In this document: positions 27,164 through 34,913 of the stretch, piece after piece
Layout of the letters: each line of letters starts with the position of its first letter
Position numbering within the stretch: the stretch's first letter is position 1
Position numbers and translations under genes: made by a program
Notes under the pieces: model-generated
What the model was told of the DNA's origin: nothing
Database searches by the model: none
Seen by the model: only the letters and a program-made list of their open reading frames with translations
DNA from: Stenotrophomonas sp. WZN-1
GTDB lineage: Bacteria > Pseudomonadota > Gammaproteobacteria > Xanthomonadales > Xanthomonadaceae
Reading direction: 5' to 3'
DNA: 64,000 nt
Assembly (NCBI RefSeq): GCF_002192255.1
Contig: NZ_CP021768.1
Coordinates: forward strand, 886,001-950,000

Positions 27164-27553
27164 ATGGCTAAGCCCGCTGCTAAGACCAAGAAGAAGATCA
27201 AGCGCGTCGTCACCGACGGCGTTGCCCACGTCCACGCTTCGTTCAACAACACCATCGTCACCATCACCGACCGCCAGGGCAACGCTCTGTCGTGGGCGAC
27301 CTCCGGTGGCGCTGGCTTCCGCGGTTCGCGCAAGTCGACCCCGTTCGCTGCCCAGGTGGCTGCTGAAAAGGCCGGTCGTGCTGCGCTGGACTACGGCGTG
27401 AAGTCGCTGGAAGTCCGCATCAAGGGCCCGGGTCCGGGCCGTGAGTCGGCCGTGCGTTCGTTGAACAACGTCGGCTACAAGATCACCAACATCATCGACG
27501 TGACGCCTATCCCGCACAACGGGTGCCGTCCGCCGAAGAAGCGTCGCGTCTAA
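27164..27553 (+). CDS. rpsK: 30S ribosomal protein S11
   Basis: 129 residues with [19 protein letters not shown] and the C-terminal [12 protein letters not shown]. Forms the platform near the Shine-Dalgarno duplex with S18 and S21. Confidence 0.99.
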   Translation: MAKPAAKTKKKIKRVVTDGVAHVHASFNNTIVTITDRQGNALSWATSGGAGFRGSRKSTPFAAQVAAEKAGRAALDYGVKSLEVRIKGPGPGRESAVRSLNNVGYKITNIIDVTPIPHNGCRPPKKRRV

Positions 27554-27568
27554 AGGGAGCGATAAGAA

Positions 27569-28198
27569 ATGGCTCGTTATATCGGTCCTACCTGTAAGCT
27601 CGCCCGTCGCGAAGGCGCCGACCTGTCCCTGAAGAGCCCGGCGCGTGCGCTGGACTCGAAGTGCAAGCTGGAGCAGAAGCCCGGCCAGCACGGCGCCACT
27701 GCCCGCAAGGGCAAGCTGTCCGACTACGCCACCCAGCTGCGTGAGAAGCAGAAGGTCAAGCGTATCTACGGCCTGCTGGAGCGTCAGTTCCGCAACTACT
27801 ACAAGAAGGCCTCGACCAAGAAGGGCAACACCGGCGAGAACCTGCTGCAGTTGCTGGAAACCCGCCTGGACAACGTCGTCTACCGCATGGGCTTCGCCGT
27901 GACCCGTCCGGCTGCCCGTCAGCTGGTGTCGCACCGCGGCGTCACCGTGAATGGCAAGTCGGTCAACCTGGCTTCGTACCAGGTCAAGGCTGGCGACGCC
28001 ATCGCCCTGTCCGAAAAGGCTGCCAAGCAGCTGCGCGTCCAGGAAGCCCTGACCGTCGCCGCCCAGCATGACCTGAGCCCGTCGTGGGTTGAAGTGGATT
28101 CCGGCAAGTTCACCGGCATCTTCAAGGCTGTTCCGGATCGTTCGGATCTGCCTGCGGACATCAACGAAGCGCTGATCGTCGAGCTGTATTCGAAGTAA
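27569..28198 (+). CDS. rpsD: 30S ribosomal protein S4
   Basis: 209 residues with [19 protein letters not shown] and the S4 RNA-binding domain at about residues 98-160 ([30 protein letters not shown]). Initiates 30S assembly and is the known autoregulator of the alpha operon. Only two Cys (10 and 32), so no zinc knuckle. Confidence 0.99.
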   Translation: MARYIGPTCKLARREGADLSLKSPARALDSKCKLEQKPGQHGATARKGKLSDYATQLREKQKVKRIYGLLERQFRNYYKKASTKKGNTGENLLQLLETRLDNVVYRMGFAVTRPAARQLVSHRGVTVNGKSVNLASYQVKAGDAIALSEKAAKQLRVQEALTVAAQHDLSPSWVEVDSGKFTGIFKAVPDRSDLPADINEALIVELYSK

Positions 28199-28213
28199 TT
28201 CATCATTGGAGAG

Positions 28214-28233
28214 CCCCCGGCGACGGCCGGGGG
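28214..28233 (+). other. Hairpin between rpsD and rpoA
   Basis: An 8-bp all-GC stem CCCCCGGC / GCCGGGGG with a GACG loop, followed by TTCACTAGGAGAA that includes the rpoA Shine-Dalgarno. It could modulate rpoA translation or attenuate. Confidence 0.45.
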
Positions 28234-28254
28234 TTCACTAGGAGAACCCGCAAC

Positions 28255-29253
28255 ATGACGGTTACCGCCAACCAGGTTCTGCGTCCTCGCGGTCCGCAGA
28301 TCGAACGCCTTACCGACACCCGTGCAAAGGTCGTTATCGAACCTTTGGAGCGGGGTTACGGGCATACGCTGGGTAATGCCCTGCGTCGCGTGCTGCTGTC
28401 GTCCATCCCGGGCTTCGCCATCACGGAAGTCGAAATCGACGGCGTGTTGCATGAGTACACCACGGTCGAAGGTCTGCAGGAGGACGTGCTCGAAGTCCTG
28501 CTGAACCTGAAGGACGTGGCAATCCGTATGCACTCCGGCGACAGCGCCACCCTGTCCCTGTCCAAGCAGGGCCCGGGCGTTGTCACCGCTGCCGACATCA
28601 AGGTCGACCACAATGTGGAGATCGTGAACGGCGACCATGTGATCTGCCACCTGACCAAGGATACGGCGATCAACATGCGTCTGAAGATCGAACGTGGTTT
28701 CGGCTACCAGCCGGCTGCCGCGCGTCGTCGTCCGGACGAAGAAACCCGTGCCATCGGCCGCCTGGTCCTGGATGCCTCGTTCTCGCCGGTCCGCCGCGTC
28801 GCCTACGCCGTGGAAGCGGCCCGCGTCGAACAGCGTACCGACCTGGACAAGCTGGTCATCGATATCGAGACCAACGGCACCATCGACGCCGAGGAAGCCG
28901 TGCGCACCGCCGCCGACATCCTCAGCGACCAGCTGTCGGTGTTCGGTGACTTCACCCACCGCGACCGCGGTGCGGCCAAGCCGGCCAACAACGGCGTGGA
29001 TCCGGTGCTGCTGCGCCCGATCGACGATCTGGAGCTGACCGTGCGTTCGGCCAACTGCCTGAAGGCTGAAAGCATCTACTACATCGGCGATCTGATCCAG
29101 AAGACCGAAGTGGAGCTGCTGAAGACCCCGAACCTGGGCAAGAAGTCGCTCACCGAGATCAAGGAAGTGCTGGCTCAGCGCGGCCTGTCGCTCGGCATGA
29201 AGCTGGAGAACTGGCCGCCGGCCGGCGTCGCCAGCCACGGCATGCTGGGCTGA
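28255..29253 (+). CDS. rpoA: DNA-directed RNA polymerase subunit alpha
   Basis: 332 residues. N-terminal assembly domain (residues 1 to about 235: [22 protein letters not shown], the dimer segment), a linker, and the C-terminal domain ([35 protein letters not shown]) that binds UP elements and activators. AGGAGAA precedes the ATG. In the alpha operon as usual. Confidence 0.99.
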   Translation: MTVTANQVLRPRGPQIERLTDTRAKVVIEPLERGYGHTLGNALRRVLLSSIPGFAITEVEIDGVLHEYTTVEGLQEDVLEVLLNLKDVAIRMHSGDSATLSLSKQGPGVVTAADIKVDHNVEIVNGDHVICHLTKDTAINMRLKIERGFGYQPAAARRRPDEETRAIGRLVLDASFSPVRRVAYAVEAARVEQRTDLDKLVIDIETNGTIDAEEAVRTAADILSDQLSVFGDFTHRDRGAAKPANNGVDPVLLRPIDDLELTVRSANCLKAESIYYIGDLIQKTEVELLKTPNLGKKSLTEIKEVLAQRGLSLGMKLENWPPAGVASHGMLG

Positions 29254-29267
29254 TATCGGTAATGCCT

Positions 29268-29297
29268 GAAGGCTCCACCGTTCGCGGTGGGGCCTTC
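29268..29297 (+). other. TTCG-capped 13-bp hairpin between rpoA and rplQ
   Basis: GAAGGCTCCACCG, loop TTCG, CGGTGGGGCCTTC: thirteen pairs with one G-T, 14 bases after the rpoA stop. No T run follows. Very stable as RNA, so a stabiliser, processing site or partial terminator is likely. The remaining 150 bases before rplQ show nothing recognisable. Confidence 0.55.
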
Positions 29298-29444
29298 AAC
29301 GCAGCACACCACGCCACGACGAACCGCAGGTTCGCGGGGCAGGTCGTCCAGGACGGGCGGCCAGGACCATCCGCAGTCCGCGCAGCAACGCCAGGATGGC
29401 GACAACGATCCGCACAGCCTCATCATTAACCAAGGAATATCACC

Positions 29445-29828
29445 ATGCGTCACCAGAAGTCTGGCCGTAAGTTCAGCCGTACCAGTGCCCACCGCGAAGC
29501 GATGTTCAAGAACATGGCCGCCTCGCTGTTCAAGCACGAGCTGATCAAGACCACCCTGCCGAAGGCCAAGGAACTGCGCCGCGTTGCCGAGCCGCTGATC
29601 ACCCTGGCCAAGGTCGACTCCGTCGCCAACCGCCGTCTGGCCTTCGCCCGCCTGCGCGACAACGAAGCCGTGGGCAACCTGTTCACCATCCTGGGCCCGC
29701 GCTACGCGAACCGTCCGGGCGGCTACCTGCGCCTGCTGAAGTGCGGCTTCCGCGCCGGCGACAACGCGCCGATGGCCTACGTCGAGCTGGTTGACCGTCC
29801 GGTCGTGGCCGAGGAAGTGGCCGAGTAA
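29445..29828 (+). CDS. rplQ: 50S ribosomal protein L17
   Basis: 127 residues, [23 protein letters not shown], the E. coli length. Lies at the tunnel exit region. Last gene of the ribosomal block, followed by a strong terminator. Confidence 0.99.
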   Translation: MRHQKSGRKFSRTSAHREAMFKNMAASLFKHELIKTTLPKAKELRRVAEPLITLAKVDSVANRRLAFARLRDNEAVGNLFTILGPRYANRPGGYLRLLKCGFRAGDNAPMAYVELVDRPVVAEEVAE

Positions 29829-29854
29829 TCGGACCGCTCCAACGCGACATAGCG

Positions 29855-29879
29855 AAAGCCCGGCCTCTGCCGGGCTTTT
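29855..29879 (+). terminator. Intrinsic terminator of the alpha operon
   Basis: AAAGCCCGGC, loop CTCT, GCCGGGCTTTT: a 10-bp stem flanked by A and T runs. Placed 27 bases after the rplQ stop. Confidence 0.9.
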
Positions 29880-29994
29880 GCGTTTCCGTGGGCCGGATCC
29901 GGCTCGCACCGTTCCGACGGGCGTCACCTGTGGCGGTTCGAATGGCGCGCACTCTCGGTTACGCTTGGCGCCTTGATCCATTCGAGCGTTGACG

Positions 29995-30501
29995 ATGAAT
30001 CCACTGCGCTGGCCCTTCCGCGCCCAGTTTTTCCTGGGCTTCCTGATCTGCGCGGGCCTGCTCGGCTACGCGATCTTCCTGCAGCTGAAGATGGGCCTGG
30101 AGCCGTGCCCGCTGTGCATCTTCCAGCGCCTGGCATTCGCCGCGTTGGGCCTGCTGTTCCTGATCGGTGCATTGCACGGGCCGTCCAACCGCCCCGGCCG
30201 CGCGACCTACGGCGTGCTGGCCTTCATTGCCGCCGCAGTGGGCGTTGGCATTGCGGCGCGCCACGTCTACGTACAGATGCTGCCGCCGGAGATGGGCGCG
30301 ACCTGCGGCCCGCCGCTGAGCTTCCTGCGCGAGACCATGGGGCCGCTGGAAGTGTTCCGCACGGTGCTGACCGGTACCGGCAACTGCGGCAACATCGACT
30401 GGACGTTCCTGGGCCTGACCATGCCGATGTGGTCGGGCGTGTGGTTCGTGCTGCTGGCGCTGTGGGCGCTGGTGGTGTCGCTGCGCAAGGTCAAGCGTTG
30501 A
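29995..30501 (+). CDS. dsbB: Disulfide bond formation protein B
   Basis: 168 residues, four membrane helices, two periplasmic loops. Cys38-Pro-Leu-Cys41 is the quinone-linked redox pair and Cys104 with Cys131 the pair that reoxidises DsbA, the complete DsbB set. Passes electrons from DsbA to ubiquinone in the inner membrane. ATG at 29995 preferred over TTG at 29989. Stands alone between the ribosomal block and a SMAG dimer. Confidence 0.95.
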   Translation: MNPLRWPFRAQFFLGFLICAGLLGYAIFLQLKMGLEPCPLCIFQRLAFAALGLLFLIGALHGPSNRPGRATYGVLAFIAAAVGVGIAARHVYVQMLPPEMGATCGPPLSFLRETMGPLEVFRTVLTGTGNCGNIDWTFLGLTMPMWSGVWFVLLALWALVVSLRKVKR

Positions 30502-30507
30502 GGCAGG

Positions 30508-30584
30508 GTAGTGCCGGCCGCTGGCCGGCAACTTCGTGAACGACGGCAGCTTTCCCATAGATGCCGGCCAGTGGCCGGCACTAC
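30508..30584. repeat. SMAG inverted dimer after dsbB
   Basis: Two GTAG palindromes in head-out opposition: GTAG-TGCCGGCC-GCT-GGCCGGCA at 30508-30530 and its mirror TGCCGGCC-AGT-GGCCGGCA-CTAC at 30562-30584. They sit between the 3' ends of dsbB (+) and the TonB receptor (-), so they may end both transcripts. Confidence 0.85.
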
Positions 30585-30596
30585 CACGGTCCGTTC

Positions 30597-32717
30597 TCAG
30601 AAATCCTGCTGCAGGCTCAGGTAGGCGCCGCGGCGCGGTCCCCATTGCGGCGCGAACACGCCGACGCCACCGCCATCGCGCAGCTGGTAGCTGCGATCCA
30701 AAGCGTTGATCACCGCCAGCTGCACGTGCAGCGGATGGCCGCTGTCGGCGTTGAAGTCATGCCCGGCGCTGAGGTTCACCTGCAGGTAGGACGGCAGCTC
30801 GCCACCGTTGGGCACGCCCTCGATGTCCGAACGCAGGCCGCTGCCGAACACGTAGTTGGCCCCGATCCGGTTGTGCCCGGCGAAGGCGTAGCTAAGGCCG
30901 CCTGACGAGGTGAGCTTCTGGTCGTGGTCGAGATGGATCCAATGGTTGGCCACATAGGCCAGCGCGTCCGGATCGAGGTTGTACTGGCTGGTGATGACCT
31001 GGGTGCCGATGGCCTTGTTGTACGCCGCATTGAAGTAGGCGCTGAACGGCCCGTTGCTGTAGTCGGCACTGAACTCCAGGCCACGGATATGGCCACGGCG
31101 GTAGTTGAACGTCGAGTAGATGTAGGCGGCGCCGAACTGGCCTTCGTCCTGCAGGCGCGCAACGCGGCGGTCATACGCGTCCAGTCCAAGGGTCAGGTGT
31201 TCACCCAGCTGCTGCGAGACGCCGATGTCGTAGTAGTCGCTGCGTTCGGCCAGCGGTATGTTGTTGCCGCCGCCGGGCTGCTGGTTGGTGGTGCCGTCAT
31301 ACAGGGCGATATCGCTGCTGGCGATCAGCTCACTGGCCGGTGGCGTGAAGTATCGCGAATAGCCGGCATGCACGGTGGTGCTGTCGCTCGCATTCCAGAC
31401 CACGCCGACGCGTGGGCTGAGCTGGCCCTCGGCGTGGCCGAAGGCCTTGTAGCGATCACCACGCAGGCCGTAGTTCACGGTCCAGTCGTCGCCGATCTTC
31501 CATTCATCCTGCACGTACAACGCCAGCGTACTGGCATGGAAGGCGCTGCGGTCAGGAATCAGCATCGGCGTGGTGCTGGATTGCTGGCCGGCGTCATCGA
31601 CCGGGAACACCCAGCTGTGGTTGCTGGCCCGCGCGTTCTCGTAGTTGCCGTACAGGCCGTAGCGCAATGTGTGGTCGTTGCCCAGTGGGGTGGAGAAGTC
31701 GGCCTGCAGGGTGTTGGCGCGGTTGCTGCGCTGGACCTGCGAGGCGACGCCACTGAACACCAGATCGCCGATGACATCCGGGTTGAACGCTACATCGCTG
31801 TAGCGCTGCCCGGCGGACAGCTGGTAGGCGGTGCTGCCCAGCGTGCCCTGCAGCACCAGCATGCCGAAACGGGTGGTCTCGCGCTGGGTTTCATCCAGCT
31901 GGCTGGAGTCGAAGGTGGTGGTGTCCAGGTAACCGAACTGCGGGGTCTGGCCAGGATTGACCGGGATCTGGAAGCGGTTGTTGGCGAAGCCGGCGAACAC
32001 GCTCAGGCGGGTGTTCTCGTTGACCAGATAGGTCAGGTCGGCGAAGGCCTTGCCCTGATGGGTGTCGTCGTGCAGCGGCTTGCGCGAACTGGTCGGATTC
32101 TCCAGGCCGACCTCGTTCTGGTCGTAGTTGCCGGTCAGGAACCAGCTCCAGCGCCCCTGGTTGCCCCACCACGAGGCATTCGGATTGATCTTGCCGAACG
32201 AGCCTGCGGTCAGCCCGGCGCTGCCACCATTGCCGAGCTCGGCACCACTACGGGTGGTGATGTCGACCACCGCCGCGGTGCGCTCGCCGAACTGCGCCGG
32301 CAGCGCGCCATCCATCAGGCGGACGCTCTTGATGGTGCGGGCATCCAGGGTCTGGCCGAAGCCGGAGATCGATTCGGGCAGCAGCACGCCGTTGATGCGG
32401 TACTGCAGATTGGCGTGATCGCCGCGCACGTGCACGCCGCCAAAGGAATCCTGGACCACGCCGGGCGCCTGCAGCAGGACCTGGCTGAGCGGCGCAGAGG
32501 CTCCCAGCGGCTGCTTCTGGATGTCCTCGGCGGTGATCTGGTACTGGCTGCTGCCGATGTCCGGCGACAGCGCGTTGCGGGCCTGGTCGAGCTGGGCGCT
32601 GACGGTGACCGTGTCGAGGTCCTTCACCGGGGTGGCATCGGCAGCCGCGGCGAGGGAGGGCAGGCTGGCCAGGGTCAGGGCGAAGGTGATGCCGGTAGCG
32701 AGCAGGGAAGGCTTCAT
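30597..32717 (-). CDS. TonB-dependent outer-membrane receptor
   Basis: 706 residues. Signal peptide (residues 1-25, ends LAAAAD), TonB-box-like DTVTVSAQ near 35-42, plug domain (LSQVLLQAPGVVQDSFGGVHVRGDHANLQYRI is its core), then a 22-strand barrel ending in Phe (LSLQQDF), the sorting signal. Several Asp/Asn-rich extracellular loops. The ligand is not evident; no siderophore, cobalamin or sugar genes adjoin, and no FecI/FecR pair precedes it. Upstream is DAHP synthase on the other strand. Confidence 0.9.
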   Translation of the reverse strand: MKPSLLATGITFALTLASLPSLAAAADATPVKDLDTVTVSAQLDQARNALSPDIGSSQYQITAEDIQKQPLGASAPLSQVLLQAPGVVQDSFGGVHVRGDHANLQYRINGVLLPESISGFGQTLDARTIKSVRLMDGALPAQFGERTAAVVDITTRSGAELGNGGSAGLTAGSFGKINPNASWWGNQGRWSWFLTGNYDQNEVGLENPTSSRKPLHDDTHQGKAFADLTYLVNENTRLSVFAGFANNRFQIPVNPGQTPQFGYLDTTTFDSSQLDETQRETTRFGMLVLQGTLGSTAYQLSAGQRYSDVAFNPDVIGDLVFSGVASQVQRSNRANTLQADFSTPLGNDHTLRYGLYGNYENARASNHSWVFPVDDAGQQSSTTPMLIPDRSAFHASTLALYVQDEWKIGDDWTVNYGLRGDRYKAFGHAEGQLSPRVGVVWNASDSTTVHAGYSRYFTPPASELIASSDIALYDGTTNQQPGGGNNIPLAERSDYYDIGVSQQLGEHLTLGLDAYDRRVARLQDEGQFGAAYIYSTFNYRRGHIRGLEFSADYSNGPFSAYFNAAYNKAIGTQVITSQYNLDPDALAYVANHWIHLDHDQKLTSSGGLSYAFAGHNRIGANYVFGSGLRSDIEGVPNGGELPSYLQVNLSAGHDFNADSGHPLHVQLAVINALDRSYQLRDGGGVGVFAPQWGPRRGAYLSLQQDF

Positions 32718-32934
32718 GGCGGATGGGCTGTGGAAGAGGCCGGTAGGGATGGAGTGTTACTTCGTAACAGTGCGTGGCGAATCATGCGCCTGTCCGGGCG
32801 GCTGTGGCCATGCGGTTTGTGGCCGATCGTGATGCGCTTTCCCCGGCGTTCAGCCATGTGCAGACGGTGCTCGGCCCTTTGCGGCAGCGGTCGGCTCTGC
32901 GACCATGATCGTCCCCCACCTCCGGAAGCCTGCA

Positions 32935-34326
32935 ATGAGCCTGTCCGCCGTTTCGCCTGTCCCCGAACCTGCCGCGACCGCCGCTGGCGCTGCCTGGTCG
33001 CCGGAGAGCTGGCGTGGCAAGACCGCGCTGCAGATGCCGACCTACCCGGACCCGGTGGCGCTGGACGCTGCCCTGCACGAGCTGAAGCGGCTGCCGCCGC
33101 TGGTCACGTCGTGGGAAATCCTGGCGCTGAAGCAGCAGCTGGCCGAGGCCCAGGAAGGCAAGCGTTTCCTGCTGCAGGGCGGCGATTGTGCCGAGAATTT
33201 CAGCGACTGCGAATCAGGCACCATTTCCAACCGGTTGAAAGTGCTGCTGCAGATGAGCCTGGTGCTGGTGCACGGCCTGCGCCAGCCGGTGATCCGCGTT
33301 GGGCGTTTTGCCGGCCAGTACGCCAAGCCGCGTTCGGCCGATACCGAGACCCGCGATGGCGTGACGCTGCCCAGCTACCGCGGTGATGTGATCAATGCGC
33401 CGGCGTTCACCGAAGCGGCGCGCCTGCCGGATCCGAAGCGGATGCTGCAGGCCCACGCACATTCGGCGATGACCATGAACTTCGTGCGTGCGCTGATCGA
33501 TGGCGGCTTCGCCGACCTGCATCATCCGGAGTACTGGAACCTGGAGTGGGTGCGGCATTCGCCGCTGGCCGCCGAGTACCAGAAGATGGTGGCGTCGATC
33601 GGTGATGCGGTGCACTTCATGGAAACCCTGGCCGGGGCCCGCGTGCACAACCTCAACCGCATCGACTTCTACACCTCGCATGAAGCGCTGCTGTTGCCCT
33701 ACGAGCAGGCGCTGACCCGGCAGGTGCCGCGCCAGCAGGGCTGGTTGAACCTGAGCACGCATTACCCGTGGATCGGCATGCGCACGGCCGCGCTCGATGG
33801 CGCGCACGTGGAATACCTGCGTGGCGTGCGCAACCCGATTGCGATCAAGGTGGGCCCGTCGGTGACTCCGGACCAGCTGCTGCGCCTGATTGATGTGCTC
33901 AACCCGCATGACGAGCCGGGTCGACTGAGCTTCATCCACCGCATGGGTGCAGCGCAGATTGCCGACAAGCTGCCGCCGCTGCTTGACGCGGTCAAGCGCG
34001 ATGGCCGCCGCGTGCTGTGGGTGTGCGACGCGATGCATGGCAATACCGAAAGCACCGCCAATGGCTTCAAGACGCGCCGCTTCGACAACGTGCGCGGCGA
34101 AGTGGAGATGTCGTTCGATCTGCATGCGGCCGCAGGCACGCGCCTGGGCGGTGTGCACCTGGAACTGACCGGCGAAGACGTGACCGAGTGCACCGGTGGC
34201 GCGCGCGAACTGACCGAACGTGACCTCGAGCGTGCGTATCGTTCGACGGTTGACCCGCGGTTGAACTACGAGCAGTCGCTGGAGATCGCGATGGCGATCG
34301 TGCGCAAGCAGGAACAAGTGCGGTAA
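32935..34326 (+). CDS. 3-deoxy-7-phosphoheptulonate synthase, class II
   Basis: 463 residues. Condenses phosphoenolpyruvate and erythrose 4-phosphate, the first step of the shikimate pathway. Class II (plant-like) features: WSPESWRGKTALQMPTYPD, RFLLQGGDCAENFSDC (metal-binding Cys), GRFAGQYAKPRS, KVGPSVTPDQLL, WVCDAMHGNT and the C-terminal RLNYEQSLE. ATG at 32935 chosen because GGAAG lies 7 bases upstream; an ATG at 32905 has none. A roughly 560-bp palindromic element starts on the base after the stop. Confidence 0.95.
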   Translation: MSLSAVSPVPEPAATAAGAAWSPESWRGKTALQMPTYPDPVALDAALHELKRLPPLVTSWEILALKQQLAEAQEGKRFLLQGGDCAENFSDCESGTISNRLKVLLQMSLVLVHGLRQPVIRVGRFAGQYAKPRSADTETRDGVTLPSYRGDVINAPAFTEAARLPDPKRMLQAHAHSAMTMNFVRALIDGGFADLHHPEYWNLEWVRHSPLAAEYQKMVASIGDAVHFMETLAGARVHNLNRIDFYTSHEALLLPYEQALTRQVPRQQGWLNLSTHYPWIGMRTAALDGAHVEYLRGVRNPIAIKVGPSVTPDQLLRLIDVLNPHDEPGRLSFIHRMGAAQIADKLPPLLDAVKRDGRRVLWVCDAMHGNTESTANGFKTRRFDNVRGEVEMSFDLHAAAGTRLGGVHLELTGEDVTECTGGARELTERDLERAYRSTVDPRLNYEQSLEIAMAIVRKQEQVR

Positions 34327-34407
34327 GGGTTTTTCGGCAGGGCTTGCAGCCCTGCACCTGCCGAGGCCAGAGCAACAGCAACGGCAGAAGCGGGTATTGC
34401 GTGGGAT

Positions 34408-34511
34408 GGCGGGGCGGTGGGGGTAGGCAGGACACGCCGTAAACCCATCCATGGGGGCTCGATGGCGCCATCCATGGCGCCAACGGTCCTGCCTACCCAC
34501 ACCGCCCCGCC
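34408..34511 (+). repeat. Foldback unit R1 of composite element 1
   Basis: Outer stem of about 25 pairs starting GGCGGGGCGGT and closing ACCGCCCCGCC. Inside are two small hairpins: CCCAT-CC-ATGGG (34444-34455) and GGCGCCAT-CC-ATGGCGCC (34464-34481). Followed by CTGACAGATT. Related to R2-R4. Confidence 0.8.
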
Positions 34512-34535
34512 TCTGACAGATTCCGGCGGCTGTTG

Positions 34536-34582
34536 GTAGGTGTCGACCGTGGTCGACACGGTAATCCACGCTATGCGTGGAT
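34536..34582 (+). repeat. SMAG and SMAG-like palindromes in the core of element 1
   Basis: GTAG-GTGTCGACC-GT-GGTCGACAC (34536-34559), followed directly by GTAA-TCCACGC-TA-TGCGTGGA (34561-34582), the second with a GTAA head instead of GTAG. Confidence 0.75.
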
Positions 34583-34625
34583 GAATCTCTATGAAAATCG
34601 AATATTTCGATATCTGTGAGATTTG

Positions 34626-34648
34626 AGCCGAGCATGGCTCGGCTCTAC
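34626..34648 (-). repeat. SMAG palindrome, AGCCGAG subtype
   Basis: AGCCGAGC-ATG-GCTCGGCT-CTAC, GTAG on the minus strand. Lies between the two foldback units. Confidence 0.8.
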
Positions 34649-34681
34649 AAAAAATGCCGACAGATCGCAGAAGACTGTCGA

Positions 34682-34783
34682 AGGCGGGGTGGGTCCGGTT
34701 GCGGGGGCGTGAGCCGCATGGATGCGGCGACCGAGCTTACATGGACGTACTTGCAGCGCCCCCCGCAACCGGACCCACCCCGC
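34682..34783 (-). repeat. Foldback unit R2 of composite element 1 (inverted)
   Basis: Perfect 25-bp stem: 34682-34706 with 34759-34783. On the minus strand the interior has ACGT-CC-ATGT and GCCGCAT-CC-ATGCGGC hairpins, as in R1. Nearly identical to R4 at 43132-43233 except at the paired positions 34701/34764. Confidence 0.85.
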
Positions 34784-34812
34784 CATCCCGCAGGAAACCC
34801 GCTTCTGCTTCG

Positions 34813-34840
34813 GCTGTTGCTGTTGCTGTTGCTGTTGCTC
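34813..34840. repeat. GCTGTT microsatellite in the right arm
   Basis: Four to five tandem GCTGTT hexamers (CAACAG on the other strand). The opposite arm has the same AGCAACAGCAAC motif but fewer units, so length varies by slippage. It reads as a poly-Cys stretch in an overlapping frame that is not a gene. Confidence 0.7.
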
Positions 34841-34913
34841 CAGCACGCAGCAGGTGCAGGGCTGCAAGCCCTGCCGACCAACACCCTCCTTACGAACGAC
34901 TGACGTGACGCTC

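Larger units (their letters stand above)
34327..34886. repeat. Composite palindromic element, copy 1
   Basis: Begins GGGTTTTTCGGCAGGG immediately after the DAHP synthase stop. Terminal inverted repeats of 27 bp are perfect (34335-34361 with 34850-34876). Inside each arm come an AGCAAC microsatellite, the motif AGAAGCGGG, and a foldback unit (34408-34511; inverted at 34682-34783). The middle holds three SMAG-like palindromes. No ORF; the CDS call at 34914 starts after it. A second copy is at 42759-43316. Confidence 0.85.

Noticed and set aside
30924..33386. An 820-codon + strand frame opposite the TonB receptor gene
   Set aside because: The minus strand reads as a full receptor with signal peptide, plug and terminal Phe; the + frame has no family resemblance and runs into the DAHP synthase region out of frame.
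34327..34886. CRISPR array or insertion sequence in the repeat-rich gap
   Set aside because: Repeats are inverted rather than direct with regular spacers, there is no transposase frame, and no cas gene is in the window.
34722..34913. Upstream extension of the MscS gene with a run of cysteines
   Set aside because: The poly-Cys stretch is a reading of the GCTGTT microsatellite in composite element 1, and no mechanosensitive channel has such an N-terminus.
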